DNA from: Gyrodactylus bullatarudis
Lineage: Eukaryota; Platyhelminthes; Monogenea; Gyrodactylidea; Gyrodactylidae
NCBI GenBank assembly: GCA_012064415.1
Contig: SSNU01000110.1
Location: 248,001 to 312,000, forward strand
Length of the DNA: 64,000 bases
Direction: 5' to 3'
The first letter of the stretch is position 1, and each line of letters opens with the position of its first letter. This document shows, piece after piece, positions 48,050 through 60,274 of this stretch. The notes below the pieces were generated by a model that was not told where the DNA came from, did not search any database, and saw only the letters and a program-made list of their open reading frames with translations. Made by a program: the position numbers and the translations under genes.

Positions 48050-50369
48050 TCTTTTTTTTCTGGTAGGACTTTACTTTGAAAAATAATGTTTTTTTACTTT
48101 AAAAGCTTGTTTTTTTTCTCTTCTTCTTTTTGATCAATGTAACAATTAGTTGTTGATGAACTGATTGGATCCAATAGATTCAGTCAATTATTCTTGATAA
48201 ATTTCTCTCTAAGCAACAAAGGCAGAGTAATTTCTTGAGTATTTTTCTCTCCGTGTGTATCAAAATAATGAGCTTTTTTGTTTAATATCAAAAATAAACT
48301 CAAAATTGAGCGAATATTCTTCCTTCTCCAAAAGTTTAAAGAACAAAACGATTTATTTTTCCTTCTATTGTTACAAATAGGAGGCAGGAGTCTGTCAATA
48401 TCCCACTCTTTTTATGCCCACAAATACTGATGAAGGAAAGAGGAGTAGAAGTTTGCTTTCGTGGATGTTGTTCTATGGAGTATATTTTTACTCAATAAAA
48501 GTAGAGCAGTGTATAAGCAAAAGAAGTATGGTCTGGTATTATCATATTTTTTTGCCAACCAATAGCATTCTAGTAGACCAATAATGGATTGGAAGGGGGA
48601 ATTTATTCCCTTCTGCTGCTGTTATTCTCCTTTCTCGTCCATCTTGTATGAAAGGTGGTGGTGGTGTGTTTTTGGTCATGTGGAGTTGGAGATCAATTGT
48701 GGTTATGGTATTCTTTTTGTGAGATGTGTAAAACAGGAGTAGAGAGACAGAGACAGATAGAGAGAGATGGTAGGTAGGACATATACATAATTCTCCCTTA
48801 TTCTATCTGGCATACATTTCAAGATACATAATGTGTTTGTAGGTGTGTCTCACTCTCTCCGGATAGTAGGATGTATCATCCATACTATCCAATACATTAT
48901 GTATTATGGATTTAAAATTTTCTGGAAAATTTGCAGCTATCCCCAGTATTAGTGCGATATTGATATTCTGAATATTGCCCACGTAACTATCAATTTGATC
49001 TATATGTTTGAGTATATTGAATATATCATCCTCATCCCCACTTTAATCCCCAATTAATGAAAAGGAAGTGTAGTGGAACTGATTTCGATTTATCCAGTGT
49101 AAAAATATTTGTTTTTCCTTTAGATACTATAGAGAATCCTCAGTTGATTTGATCCAAGCTGTATTTCTATAAAGATGTTTTCTTTAAGTAATTTTCATTG
49201 GAGAAATAGCAAGAATTGAATACAATACAACATTTAGTATTCGATTTACCCATTCTATAGATGAATCTAATGACCGAAAAATAAAAATTCCATTACATTT
49301 TTTTCAAATAAGTTTTCCCAATGTTAAACGCTGTATTTTAGTTATATCTAAGGTCTTTCCGACATTCTAATCTTAAAATTGAGCATCCTATTCCATATTG
49401 ATTAAAAGACAGGGCTTATCGAACTAGGAATCTTACATTGACGAATTTTACTTCATGCTTCTCTACCCTTTTTATTCAACAGATTTTGCTACTTTACTTT
49501 GAAATTTCTCAATTTTTTGAGTCCTTGGTATAAACCTTAGAACCCAACCAGTGGCTACCACTAATGCGACAAGCCCTTTCATTGGCCATAATCTCCCAGT
49601 TATGAAAAAATAGATAGAAAAGAATTTTCAACTCTTCAAGACCAAATGATTGTATGTAAGATACTCGAAGATGGTATAATCTCAAACTTGTGATAATGAT
49701 TGTGGAATAATCTTTAAATTTCATCCACTTTCTAAACATAAAATTGAAATTTATTGGATTAGTGATTAAATTAAACTCGAAGGAATATACCTTATTTTGT
49801 ATTGTTACCCCTAGGCAAATTCTTTTTTTTATAATTTCGTGAGTTTTGCTAATACAGATATCAATTTAGAGATAACTTTCAATTATAATGTCTTTAATAG
49901 GAAACACTTTAGAGGATCGTGCCCCCTGGCCGAATAAATATATGAAAAAGAATTTTTTAAAAACGCATATCCTAGTTACAAGAAAAGTCTGAAAAGAAAT
50001 CCTCTCATTTTAACATAAAAGCATGGAAACTACATCTTCACTCAAGCAAAAAGCTGCACTAGGATTAATCAACTTCGATTATGAAAACTAAAGGAATAGA
50101 AATTATCTTTAATTCTTACTCAGATTTCAGATGAAAAAAATTATGAGGAGGAGAAGTATTTCAAGTGTTCTAATTGAAATCTAAAAAAAACTATGATTGA
50201 CAGATTATCCTATTATAAATTTCTTGTCCTAAGATATGCAAAGATTTGAATACAATTGAATGCAAATGATCTGATTATTACAAGAAAAAACAATAATCGA
50301 ATATTATTTAAGTATAAAAAGAAATCTTTATTATATCTATAGAAAAGAATAGTTGATGGAGAAGAGTTG
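48050..50369. other. Intergenic stretch with simple repeats
   Basis: No gene is supported. It contains GGTGGTGGTGG-type and AGAGACAGAGACAG-type simple runs near 48657-48770. The minus-strand frame ending at 49509 is discussed under rejected items. The first part probably holds the THAP gene promoter. Confidence 0.4.
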
Positions 50370-51825
50370 TCAATTTTTATTTGCAATTTCAACAGCCAAA
50401 CGAGCAGCATGGCCCATATCGTCAGCGGTATGAATATTCAAGTTTTTTTGAGATCCTAAGTAGGCTCTGGCTTCGTTTACATTGGTACCTTCCAGACGAA
50501 CAATGAGAGGATATTTTGCCAGATTTTTGTGTTTTTTAAATGCCTCGACAAGCCCTTTAGCAACAGTTTGGCAATTAACTATTCCTCCAAAAATATTTAC
50601 CAAAATGCATTTTACACGTTTATCACCTGAAAATTTATTCGAGAATATATTTATATGTAACTACTTTATAGTATATAAACAAATAAAATAAATAAAACTA
50701 AAAAATCTCAAAGAATTTGATTTGCTTACTTGATAAAAGTTTGAATGCACCTTCGACCTGTTCGGCACTCACACTGCCACCTAGATCAAGAAAGTTAGCG
50801 GGTTCTCCCCCACTACTTTTGACAATATCCATGGTGGCCATTGCCAAACCTGCACCATTTACAACACAGCCAATATTACCGCTTAGAGATGACAGGGCGA
50901 TATAATTTAGACCCATCTAGACAGATGATTTTAAAGAATTGGGCTTTTGAACATTCTGAAAACATTTTTAACTTACATTATTAGCTTCTTTTTCCAGTTG
51001 TTCATTTTCATCGAGAGTCTCATCCGAATTGCTGATGCGAGCAATCAAATCCTTTTGACGGAAAAAAGCATTTGAATCAAACTGAATTTTTGCATCAAAA
51101 CAAACTAGTCTATTATCTGGTGTTGTTCCTAATGGATTAACTTCAACTTGAGTGCAATCTAATCTTTTGAATAAATGATATAGATTTCTGATCTGATCTT
51201 TAGCTGTTTGATGTAGAGGATGAGATTTGGAAAAACCAAAATCCAAAGAGATTTTATCAAGCTGTTCATGAGTTATACCTTTGAAAGGATCTATGAACAT
51301 TTTGTGGATTTCATGAGGTTCATTTTCAGCAACTTCTTCTATATCAACACCTCCTTTATTAGAGTAAACTAAAATATAACCGCTACTCTTGGCATCGAAT
51401 AAAAATGCGACGTATTTTTCTTTATCGATATCCAAGGCTTCAGCAACCATTACTGTATTGACAAGACTTCCTTCTTTGGAAGTCTGCTTGGTTACTAACC
51501 TTTGATGGAGCATGGATTTAACAAAATGACGCATTTCTTCTTCACTCTTTGTAAGACGTACACCACCTTTGAATCCGTTCTTGAAAACTCCTTTTCCTCT
51601 ACCTCCAGCTAGTATTTGCGCCTTGATAACATATTCTGATGGCTTGAAATTACTGATATTTTCGTGTAAGTCTTTAGAAGATTTGATGATTCGAAAATCT
51701 TGGATGTTTACATTGTTTTCTTTAAGAATTTGTTTACTATGATATTCTTGTAGGCTTACATAACGCTTGAAAATATCAATAGATTTAAGAGGTGGTCCTG
51801 AACAGACGAATTTTTTTAGAAACAT
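50370..51825 (-). CDS. SUCLG2: Succinyl-CoA ligase beta subunit, GDP-forming type
   Basis: Three exons (51825-50977, 50916-50730, 50626-50370) give 430 residues, matching human SUCLG2 (432). The mitochondrial enzyme converts succinyl-CoA and GDP to succinate and GTP in the TCA cycle. An ATP-grasp fold is evident: [58 protein letters not shown] and [10 protein letters not shown]. The KQTSKEG and [12 protein letters not shown] stretches are closer to SUCLG2 than to SUCLA2, hence GDP-forming. A basic N-terminal ~25 residues suit mitochondrial import. The introns are 60 and 103 bp. It is the last gene of a same-strand cluster with RPUSD4 and MMADHC, 217 bp after RPUSD4. Confidence 0.93.
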
Positions 51826-52042
51826 TTGTAATTTTTCTTAACTTAAAACACAAACAACATGGAAAAGTTGTGTTTTAGTGACTTTTGATAAATTTTTTTG
51901 ACTGTTTCTTTTATTATCGAGGTATTTTACAGACTGTATTATACAGTGTATAATACACTGGGTAACTAGGAAGGATATAATTCTCGGTATTATGAAAACT
52001 ATAACTGATATTGGATTAATGATTATTTTCTAAAGTTTATTA

Positions 52043-53467
52043 TTATTTCATAATTCTTAAAGCAAGAAGTTTACAGTTTTTTATAAAATAAGAAGGAGCT
52101 TTGGAAGAAAAATAAAACATTGGCAACTTCTGAATAGGTTTTTCTGAATTCAGTTGGGGATGGTAGAAAACCGATGATGCATGTAAATGATTGAGCATAA
52201 ACCGAACCTTTGATTGTCGTACGCCTAAATTTTCCAAAAGTGTATGCGACAGTCTTTGAGGTCTGTTTCCTTCGATAGATGAATATTTATGATCTCCAAG
52301 TATAGGACATCCTAATGACTGACTCAAATGAATTCGTATTTGATGTTTGTGGCCTAAGAAAATATTATTATTCGAGATTTATATAATCAAAAATATCTTA
52401 CCTGTAAAGGTTAAGCATTCAACAAGGGCCGCTGAATTATTTCTCGACATTAATTTTACCAAAGTTATAGGCTCTTTAGTTGCTATATTGTCAGTGCGAA
52501 ATATTAACTCTTTCAAGTTATCCAAAGTTACTTTAGAATTTTCATCAATAATCAATTTCTCTAGAATTTGAGAATACTCAGGTTTTGTTTTGATATCATG
52601 TTCAAAGCTAATTTGATCCAAATCGAATAGTTTTAGCTTTTTGGGATCAAACTTTGTGGCAGCACTCTTTGAAATTCTTCTCTATCATTTATAAATTAAA
52701 AATAATGACATTATGAAAATATAAAATGAGATAAACTTACAATAAATTTATTATTGATTGATTGTTCGAAAAGATTCTCTGATATAATACACGTGTTATA
52801 GTATGGTACTTTAGAAGTAAGAGCTATGTATCTTTTAAGTATTTTTCGCTGATGAAAAGCCTCGGATAATTTTTTATTTGTTTCAGATTCAGTGCTCACG
52901 AGAATGACTCCAGATGTCGTTGAGTCTAACCGATGACTTATGTAACCCTTGGAAACTTTTTCAGGAATTATATTTCTCTTGAAAGCTTTGAAAAGAAATT
53001 TATCCAATAAAGTCTCCAGGGAATTTTTCTTTTTAGACGTATTACTATGCTGAACTTCCAAGCCAATGGGTTTATTCAAAGCAATAATTGACCCCTTAAC
53101 TCCAATAATATTATCACAGAGATATTCACAAATTTCTTCTTCTGTTAAATAATCGATTTTTAGGTTGTCATCATCTGGAATTCTAAAACCATACGAATCT
53201 TTCTTTTCAATTGAAAGTTTACCCTTTAGAGCTTTTGTGTCGAAAACTGTATGATAATAAATGTATGTTAAATAACCTCTTACCATTTCCAGTATACAAA
53301 TTAAGACCGTGCTTTTCTCGAATGTCTCTTACTATATCACTTGCGTCATTTTTATTCTGTTTCTTTTGAAGCTTTGATTTCCTATATTTTTTTTCGTTGA
53401 CTTTTACAGGTTCTTCTGTAGGAACAATTAAATCTTGACAGCCTTCCTTTTCGTTAATTCCAAAGTC
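52043..53467 (-). CDS. RPUSD4: Mitochondrial RluA-type pseudouridine synthase, 5' end missing
   Basis: Four exons found (53467-53284, 53246-52741, 52681-52402, 52353-52043) give 426 residues plus stop, without a start codon. RPUSD4 pseudouridylates mitochondrial 16S rRNA. The catalytic HRLDSTTSG motif, the IALNKPIGLEV strand, the HQRKILKRYIAL region, HQIRIHLSQSLGCPILGDHKYS and SKVRFMLNHLHA match RPUSD4. An in-frame TAG immediately precedes the first exon, formed by its own acceptor, so at least one more exon or a spliced leader must supply the ATG. Only 110 bp lie between this exon and the MMADHC stop codon. The introns are 37, 59 and 48 bp. Confidence 0.8.
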
Positions 53468-53577
53468 CTATGTGAAGGAAATTAGTTAAGAATAGCATAT
53501 TGAAATAAAAATAGTATAAAAGTATTATCTAATATATATCTTGTATTTATCACAAGCTTTAGACAATCAATCAAATT

Positions 53578-54453
53578 TTAATTTCTAATGTTATTAAAAA
53601 TAACTGGATGATCTATCTTGGCATCGGTGAGAATAATTCCAGTCAAATGTTTCCTCCCCCATGTTTTGTGACGGACTACTTTACAGCATCCTATTTCGTC
53701 AACATCAAATCCCAAGTATTTCATTGAAGAACTATTCTCAGTCTTGAAGCGATTGATATAATCAAGTTCAGAATGTTTTTCTATATACGGCAAACCTGTA
53801 GTAGGATCAATAAAATCTGACCATTGGCCAAAATTTTTCAGTGTGCTGCAAATAGAAATTGCATCGTTGATAAATTTTCTTGATATTTCATTCCTCTCGT
53901 TAATTGTTTCAATTTCTGCATTTGACAAATCATACTTGGTAGGATAGACCAATACAATGATAGTTAAATTAGAATTATTCAAATCCTTTGAGCTGAACAA
54001 CTTTTCAAATTCATTTTTGAGAAGAAGAGGACATCTGTAAGATTGTTTATCGATGTTTGAGTCCAAAGGCTTGTCAATTTTGTAACGTTCTTCAAATGGA
54101 CTTTGAAGCTCGATATTGGCAAAGGTCTGAGTTAAAAGAGAGGCATATGACTCTTCTTTGCAATTTGGCAGAGTACTTAAAACTGACTTGTACGGTCTAA
54201 CAATATTTTTTATTCTATCCGATGAGTTATTTTTTGATTCGACCCGAGGAACGCCTACAAAACCAGGTAATGGATATTGAGGATGAACCTGGTTTAAAGG
54301 TCCAAGGGTGGAATTAGGCCAACCAGCTAATGATGTTTTTCTCGAAACATAAACATAGTTGCTTCTATTTTCTCTTTGTAGATAAATAGTTCTAGAAACA
54401 GATTTAACCAATTTATTGCTTCTATTTAGACACTTGATGAATTTCGAGTACAT
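53578..54453 (-). CDS. MMADHC: Cobalamin trafficking protein CblD
   Basis: A single exon codes 291 residues (human 296). MMADHC partitions cobalamin between cytosolic methionine synthase and mitochondrial methylmalonyl-CoA mutase. The N-terminus is basic, Ser/Arg-rich and lacks acidic residues for ~25 positions, fitting a mitochondrial transit peptide. Conserved blocks are WPNSTLGPL...LPGFVGV, CPLLLKNEFEKLF, WSDFIDPTTGLPY and LGFDVDEIGCCKVVRHKTWG, all characteristic of the CblD C-terminal domain. The gene starts 248 bp from the divergent NR5 receptor and precedes RPUSD4 and SUCLG2 on the same strand. Confidence 0.93.
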   Translation of the reverse strand: MYSKFIKCLNRSNKLVKSVSRTIYLQRENRSNYVYVSRKTSLAGWPNSTLGPLNQVHPQYPLPGFVGVPRVESKNNSSDRIKNIVRPYKSVLSTLPNCKEESYASLLTQTFANIELQSPFEERYKIDKPLDSNIDKQSYRCPLLLKNEFEKLFSSKDLNNSNLTIIVLVYPTKYDLSNAEIETINERNEISRKFINDAISICSTLKNFGQWSDFIDPTTGLPYIEKHSELDYINRFKTENSSSMKYLGFDVDEIGCCKVVRHKTWGRKHLTGIILTDAKIDHPVIFNNIRN

Positions 54454-54701
54454 TTACAATTCAAGCATTAAGAAAAACAAATTTTAACGAAATTGTACCT
54501 AGTTTGGTTTTAATAAAAAGTTTAAGCGCCTTAGTTAAAATTACAAGGTCGAGTAAACTTACAAAATTCCAAAGCGATTTATTGAAATAGACTCTTTGGA
54601 GTATTTTTGTAACTTTTACTCGCTTAATGGTTGAATAAAGCTATGAGTTGATAGATTCGATTGAGCCTTCTTCTAATATTGGATGATTGTTGAAAATAAT
54701 T
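54454..54701. promoter_or_regulatory. Divergent promoter region, MMADHC / NR5 receptor
   Basis: 248 bp between start codons. It may also contain the missing first exon of RPUSD4. No specific element is recognised. Confidence 0.45.
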
Positions 54702-57185
54702 ATGTCACAAATTTCCCATTCCTTGGAAAAAAAACATTCCACAATAGAATCTTACACAAATAATACAAAGCCTATAATCAAGATAAATGGACCTTTAAAG
54801 TTCTCAGAACCACTTCGCCTTTCGTCAGGCCTCGTTTACATAACTAGGAATAATCAAGGTTCTTACAGCCAAACTAATCCTGAAAATGTATCGGTTCCTG
54901 TTAAAGATGCCATTTCAATCAAAACTATAAATATTCCTTCGAATATTCAACTAAATTCCAGTAAGTAATATAATTTTAATATAATTAACGCCCTTAATTT
55001 GAATTATTTAAAAATTAATCAAGGTTTATCTAAGCAGTCAAATACAAATCGTGCTATTTATGTGATTCCTCAGGAAACTTTTGCTTTGAAAAATTCTCCC
55101 CAAGAGCGTCCAAAAATCAATGTTCTGCTTCAGAAATCTACAACTCAATCTTTAAGAAAGATAATTCCAAATTCCTCAGTGGTCAAATTAGTTAATACAT
55201 CAAATCTTGGTAAATTTTCAATCGAGAATAAAGCTATTATAAATCAAAATTTCAATACTCTATCTGAAATTTATCCAAAGTCAATTAGTTTAAAACCAGA
55301 TAATTATCATACATCTCTAATTCAACGTGAATCATCTTGGCAACAGTATATCCAACAATTTAAAAAATTGGGACCATGTCCGATTTGTGGAGATAAAATA
55401 TCCGGATATCATTATGGTATTTTTTGCTGTGAATCATGTAAGGGATTTTTCAAACGAACAGTTCAAAATGGCAAGCGTTATACTTGCAACATTCCAGCCT
55501 GCAATGGTCAATATTGTGATATAACTATAGCAACAAGAAAGAGATGTCCTTCTTGTAGATTTCTCAAGTGTGTTGAAAAAGGAATGAGAATTGAAGCAAT
55601 CAGAACAGATCGGACTAGAGGAGGAAGAAGTATGTATCCTGGAAGTAGATATCTTCGACAGCTAGCAACTAGATCAGCATTAGACTCTGTTAACAGTTCA
55701 GGCCAACTAAATGAACAAATATATCCAAGAATTCAAGTACCCAACCAGAATTTCAACCAAATCTCTGTCAAGAATTTTGAAAATGATTTCCATGTGAACC
55801 TTGAAAGTGATGGAGTTTACTTGGATCCCGAAGTTCTCCAGCCCAATCAATCACAAATCCAAACCAAGGAAAAAGTTCCAATTGTTTCTCGTAAAAGTCC
55901 TATCATTCTTAGAAATCACAATGCTGACAAGAGAAATTTCAAGCCTCCATTAAAAATAATTGGAAATCGTTTTATAATTAAGCCAATTAAAAAAATTGAA
56001 GGTAACCTTACATTTTTTGATTTTAAATTTAGATACTCAAAAAGAAATTTGTACATTGGAGATGGAAAATGAGCTAGCAAGTGTAGACAATATGCTTATT
56101 AAGGAATCCGAAGAAAGCTCGGTTAACCTGGAAATTTTTGATAAAGATTCGAACATGGTTTGTTTTTTTTGATATATGCATACTTTGAAAAATCAATTTA
56201 TTTTCTCTTAAAATAGATCCTACAAGATATTATGCATATCGAAGAGATGATTGAAAATGAAGGCGAAGAAGTTCTCGATTTTGAAGCCTCAATCAGCCAG
56301 AGGTTAGATGATAATTCTGAATTGTAAGTTTTTCATTCGAATATGTTTTATTTTTATTTTCTATTACTTCCTTTTTACTATAGATCTTCATCTAAGGATG
56401 ACGAAAAGATTTCAGTCTATAAAGCTCTCTTTCATCTGGCTGATCAACGTCTTTATAAAATTGTCAAGTGGGCCAGAGCTTTACCAGTCTTTAATACACT
56501 TGACACAAATGATCAGATTGTTTTACTACATAACTGTTGGTGTGAATTTTTAGTACTTGATTGCTGTTGGAAATCCTTACCGACCCCCGATGTAAATATT
56601 TATTTTCTTATTCAACTAAAAATAATGACTAATTTGTATTTTTTCAGGAAATTCGTTTAACTTCAACCAAATGCATAAATATTTCAGCAGCTAAAGAGAT
56701 TGGGGGATCAGATGTAGTTGAAGTTATCCTTTTGCTGACGAAAAGATTCAAAGAAATTAATTTGAATAAAATAGAATTTGCTTGCTTAAAAGTCATTCTC
56801 TTAATGGAGCCTGGTAAGTACAATAAAGATGAAAGCTACATACTGATTAATTACCTAATGTTAAATTTTTAAAATCATAATAGACATTAAAAATTTGAAA
56901 GCCTCTAAAGAAGTTGGAGATTACAAAGAGATGGTCATGTCGTCGCTGAAAATACAATGCCAAACTGATCCCAACCCGGAAAAATGGCAGTTACTGCTTG
57001 AAACAATACCCGATTTGCGAAAATGTGCGAACAAATCTAAATTTTTACTCTCAGAATGTGATCTAAGTCTTTATTTGCCTAGTAATAGTCTTCTAATGGA
57101 ATTACTCAAATACGAAGAAAATGATTCTGTAGAGTCGATAGACGAAGAAGATAATGACCCAGACTCTCTCAATGCAAAGCAATAA
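54702..57185 (+). CDS. NR5A: NR5-class nuclear receptor (FTZ-F1/HR39 type)
   Basis: Seven exons (54702-54960, 55024-56001, 56033-56157, 56217-56323, 56384-56591, 56648-56813, 56884-57185) give 714 residues, phases consistent. The DNA-binding domain starts at Cys205. Finger 1 uses Cys205, 208, 222 and 225, with an NR5-type P-box (ESCKG). The FTZ-F1 box follows the second finger ([15 protein letters not shown]), fixing the class: receptors that bind extended half-sites as monomers. The second finger is odd: nine residues instead of five separate Cys241 from Cys251, with an extra Cys246. The ligand-binding domain shows [13 protein letters not shown] and ends with an AF-2 helix (LLMELLK, 684-690) and a 24-residue acidic tail. 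Introns are 31-70 bp. It could be the ftz-f1 or Hr39 orthologue. Confidence 0.9.
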
Positions 57186-58037
57186 TTATGATGTTTGGCT
57201 ATAATTTATTTTCATAATATAAAACTTTTAAAATTCATTTTATATTTAAGCGTAAAATGCTGTAATAAATAGCTATAGAACTTGAGGTATTCAATGGAAT
57301 ATTTCTCATTCCCTAGACAGGTTCTCAATGACAAGTACTGAGTAGAGCCGTTATATTACTTTGGTATTAGTATCCGTTAGTAATGACTAGTCAAAACTCG
57401 TAGTACTTGTAATTACAAATTTGGATATTTCAGTACAAAAACATTACAGTCTATATTGCCTCACATATTAAATTTTAGTCAGTCGTAAATTGTTGTATTG
57501 AATTTAGATTTCTACAAGTATTACATTTAAACAAAATTTAAAATATAAGAAAACTTTAAATTCTTATTTATTGAACTAAATCAAATTTTTATTTCGTTAT
57601 CGACTTAGTCCTGATTCAAGAGTCTTGAACTAGAATTGAAAATTTTAAACTCAATTTTATCTATTTACAAGGATTTTAATTATAGCTGCTGAATTGAATT
57701 TCTTGCCTGTGAGTTATTATGTAAAATTTTTTAATAGATCAAAAACTTTTATCTTAGCCTCAACATCTCATTTATTTTCGGAATGTTTTGCCGTCGTATA
57801 TGTGTTGATAAAAGTTAAAATGCTATGACTCTTTAATTGAATGGTTATTGGGAATAAAATTTTAAGATATATTTACATTTAATTTTCAGTGTTAAATGGT
57901 TAGTTGTGTGGATTTTGAGTTTGATTTCGGATTTTACTGCATCCCATTCAGTAAACGACCTTTTTTTGAAATAGAAAGTTTTCTTTATTTGATTTTAATC
58001 GAAGTGAAAATAAATATATACATAATGAATCTTGAAA
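57186..58037. other. AT-rich spacer, no gene seen
   Basis: It contains the NR5 3' untranslated region and nothing else that I can identify. Confidence 0.5.
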
Positions 58038-58552
58038 TCATAAATAGTAGTTTTTAAAAAGATTGTGTTCATCTGGGATTTTTTCAAAAAGGAAATTGGC
58101 AATCTGTTTCGTGGATTGATACCTGAAAGTGTTGAGGTTGAGCCGGTACTTTAATCTGACTGTGGTGGTAGTCCTTGTCAGGATCGAGTAACGAGAGTTA
58201 TTACGAGTTTGATGGGGAGATCTAGATTGGCATGAGTGTTGGAGATGCAGTTTTATGATGGCTGCGGTCCTTCGGAGCCAAAGAGGGGTAAGGTTGGCAA
58301 TTTGAAGTGCTGAGGGCCTAAGCAGCTGCAGAGCATGATGTATTAGATTCTTTGAATGATAAAAGTTTTAAAGAGTTGTAGTCTGAGATTTGGGTGTTTG
58401 ACAAACTTCCTGAGGAGGTAGGTTCGGTAGTGAAGCCCTTTGATTACATCTGAGATGTGTCGAGAAGTGTTAAGCTTGGAGTTGTAGGTAAGGCCCAGAT
58501 CGTTTATTGTTTGGGTAGTGATGTCAATAAGGGATGTCATATCTCAATCAAG
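58038..58552 (-). pseudogene. Non-LTR retrotransposon (LINE) reverse-transcriptase tail
   Basis: On the minus strand, 58540-58343 encodes LGLTYNSKLNTSRHISDVIK and RTYLLRKFVKHPNLRLQLF, the typical end of CR1/Jockey-like reverse transcriptases. After a frameshift or small deletion the tail continues in another frame (RLKYRLNLNTFRYQSTKQ) to a TGA at 58038-58040. The GC content is higher than that of the surrounding DNA. The catalytic region is missing, so this is a 5'-truncated, decayed insertion. Confidence 0.65.
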
Positions 58553-60031
58553 ATATAATTTAAGATAAGGGAGTGGGTTTTCTAAAAATACTCTAAATTA
58601 TCTCAGATTTGCATTTATCTCCTTCAATTTATAACAGATACACATAATTATTTAATGTAATCTTCACTGAAGATTCTTCAGGATGCAGGAAGGTTTTTTA
58701 GAATTTACTAGATTTAATCTAGTAGCTTTTTTCGGAAGAATCTCAATTGATTTTCTCGTTGATTTATACAAATAAACATGCATGTTAAATTTTATTTTCC
58801 CTAATAATTTCCACTGAGGATATTACGGTATCATTTAGACTACTCAGAGATAGAGAGTCGAAATTAGTAAGATTCAATGAAGATTTTTTGATTACTGAAT
58901 CAGTAATACTGATGATGATATCGGTATTCGAATTTCGAATTGATTTAGGAATTTTTTGAATTTTATTGTTGTACTATTTAACAAAAAGTTATACAGCATA
59001 ATTAAACACAATATAAATCTGTATAGAATCTCTCTTGTTATTTAAAAAATAAATCTGCCTTCTCTTCTATAAATTGTATGATAAAATTTGTATCCCTGGA
59101 ATAATTCCAAACTTCTATCTATGAAATTAAAATTTTATTGATTAAATTTATTTTATTTGACGAAAGATAATATTATCATACTCTGGATAAAAATTCCGCT
59201 TGAAGATGATCTTATAAAAAATTCATATAATTAATTTTGACATTCTGACTTTTTTTGTAGCAAGTGAGCTGAGAAAAATAGTTGGAAAAATCAACACACA
59301 CTATTGGTGTAGTAGTTAAACATTGAACAATGGAAATTGAAAATTTACTAGATCTCCTATATAAATGAAAAAGATGATGATTGGAAATGTACTTTTGCTC
59401 TTGATTTATTTATTTTATATTTCTCCTATTCAGAAGAGAGTCTCCTCTACTTCATTACTTTTAGTTTGGTTAATATTAAGAAAAATGAATATCAGTTTGA
59501 TATCATAATCTTGTATTTTCTTCTTTCCTGAAGTTGATTGAGAGATGAAGCAAAAAATAATATTCTACTAAATCTGTTAGTCTCCTTGATATGATATCTT
59601 TATATTCACAATTGGATTTAGTTGTGGTCATTTTTAATGAAATCAGTCACTCTTTAGAATAAAAAACAACAGCAGCAAGATAGACTAGTAAATCCTGTAA
59701 TTTATCACAAATCTCATTTATAAGAGGTGAATAGAGACGTATCCCCCACTCCCCTCATGAATATACTCAAATAACAAGAGCAATAATAATAATAATACTA
59801 GTAATAATCATTTTTATCATAATCAAATTTACGATTGCATATGCTTTGGGGCCTACTCTTTTATGAGGCATTTTCTGTACAGCATCTTCTGTATTTCCAA
59901 ATTATCATCGTTTCTTTTCTGAATCCTGTATCGACCAAGATTCTTAATTATATTACACGAATATTTAAAATTCTTTGAGCTCATTAATTAATCCAGAAAA
60001 TCTTAGCATTTAGGATCCCGAATTTAATTGA
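58551..60031. other. AT-rich spacer, no gene seen
   Basis: No coding or repeat structure recognised apart from a short TAATAATAA run near 59778. Confidence 0.45.
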
Positions 60032-60274
60032 ATGATGAAATCAGAAAAAGTTAGGCTAAGGAGGAAATCACTCAACTCTATTGGTATTTTCGATCCAATT
60101 AGTGCAGAATGTGATGATTGTCTCGAAGATTTTCTTCAGAAGAGCCTACGCGATTCATCTTCTCATGATGATTTAAATGATCAAAAGTACACTCAACAAC
60201 CTGATGATATTCCGTTTGAAAATAAAGTGAGTCTGTTGATAAAAGATATATTTCCGGATTTAAATGAATCCTAA
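60032..60274 (+). CDS. Hypothetical 80-residue acidic protein or last exon
   Basis: ATGATGAAATC opens an 80-residue frame that is hydrophilic and Ser/Asp-rich (SLNSIGIFDP, CDDCLEDFLQKSL, DDIPFENK, IKDIFPDLNES). AATAAAATAAA shortly after the stop could serve as a polyadenylation signal. A TTTAG just upstream (near 60012) could be an acceptor, making this the last exon of an unseen gene. I do not recognise it. Confidence 0.3.
   Translation: MMKSEKVRLRRKSLNSIGIFDPISAECDDCLEDFLQKSLRDSSSHDDLNDQKYTQQPDDIPFENKVSLLIKDIFPDLNES

Noticed and set aside
49509..49739. Possible NDUFA1-like or other small mitochondrial protein (minus strand; NERACRISG resembles ERDRRISG)
   Set aside because: The rest of the frame does not match NDUFA1, no MWFEIL-like start was found upstream, and the similarity is only a few residues.
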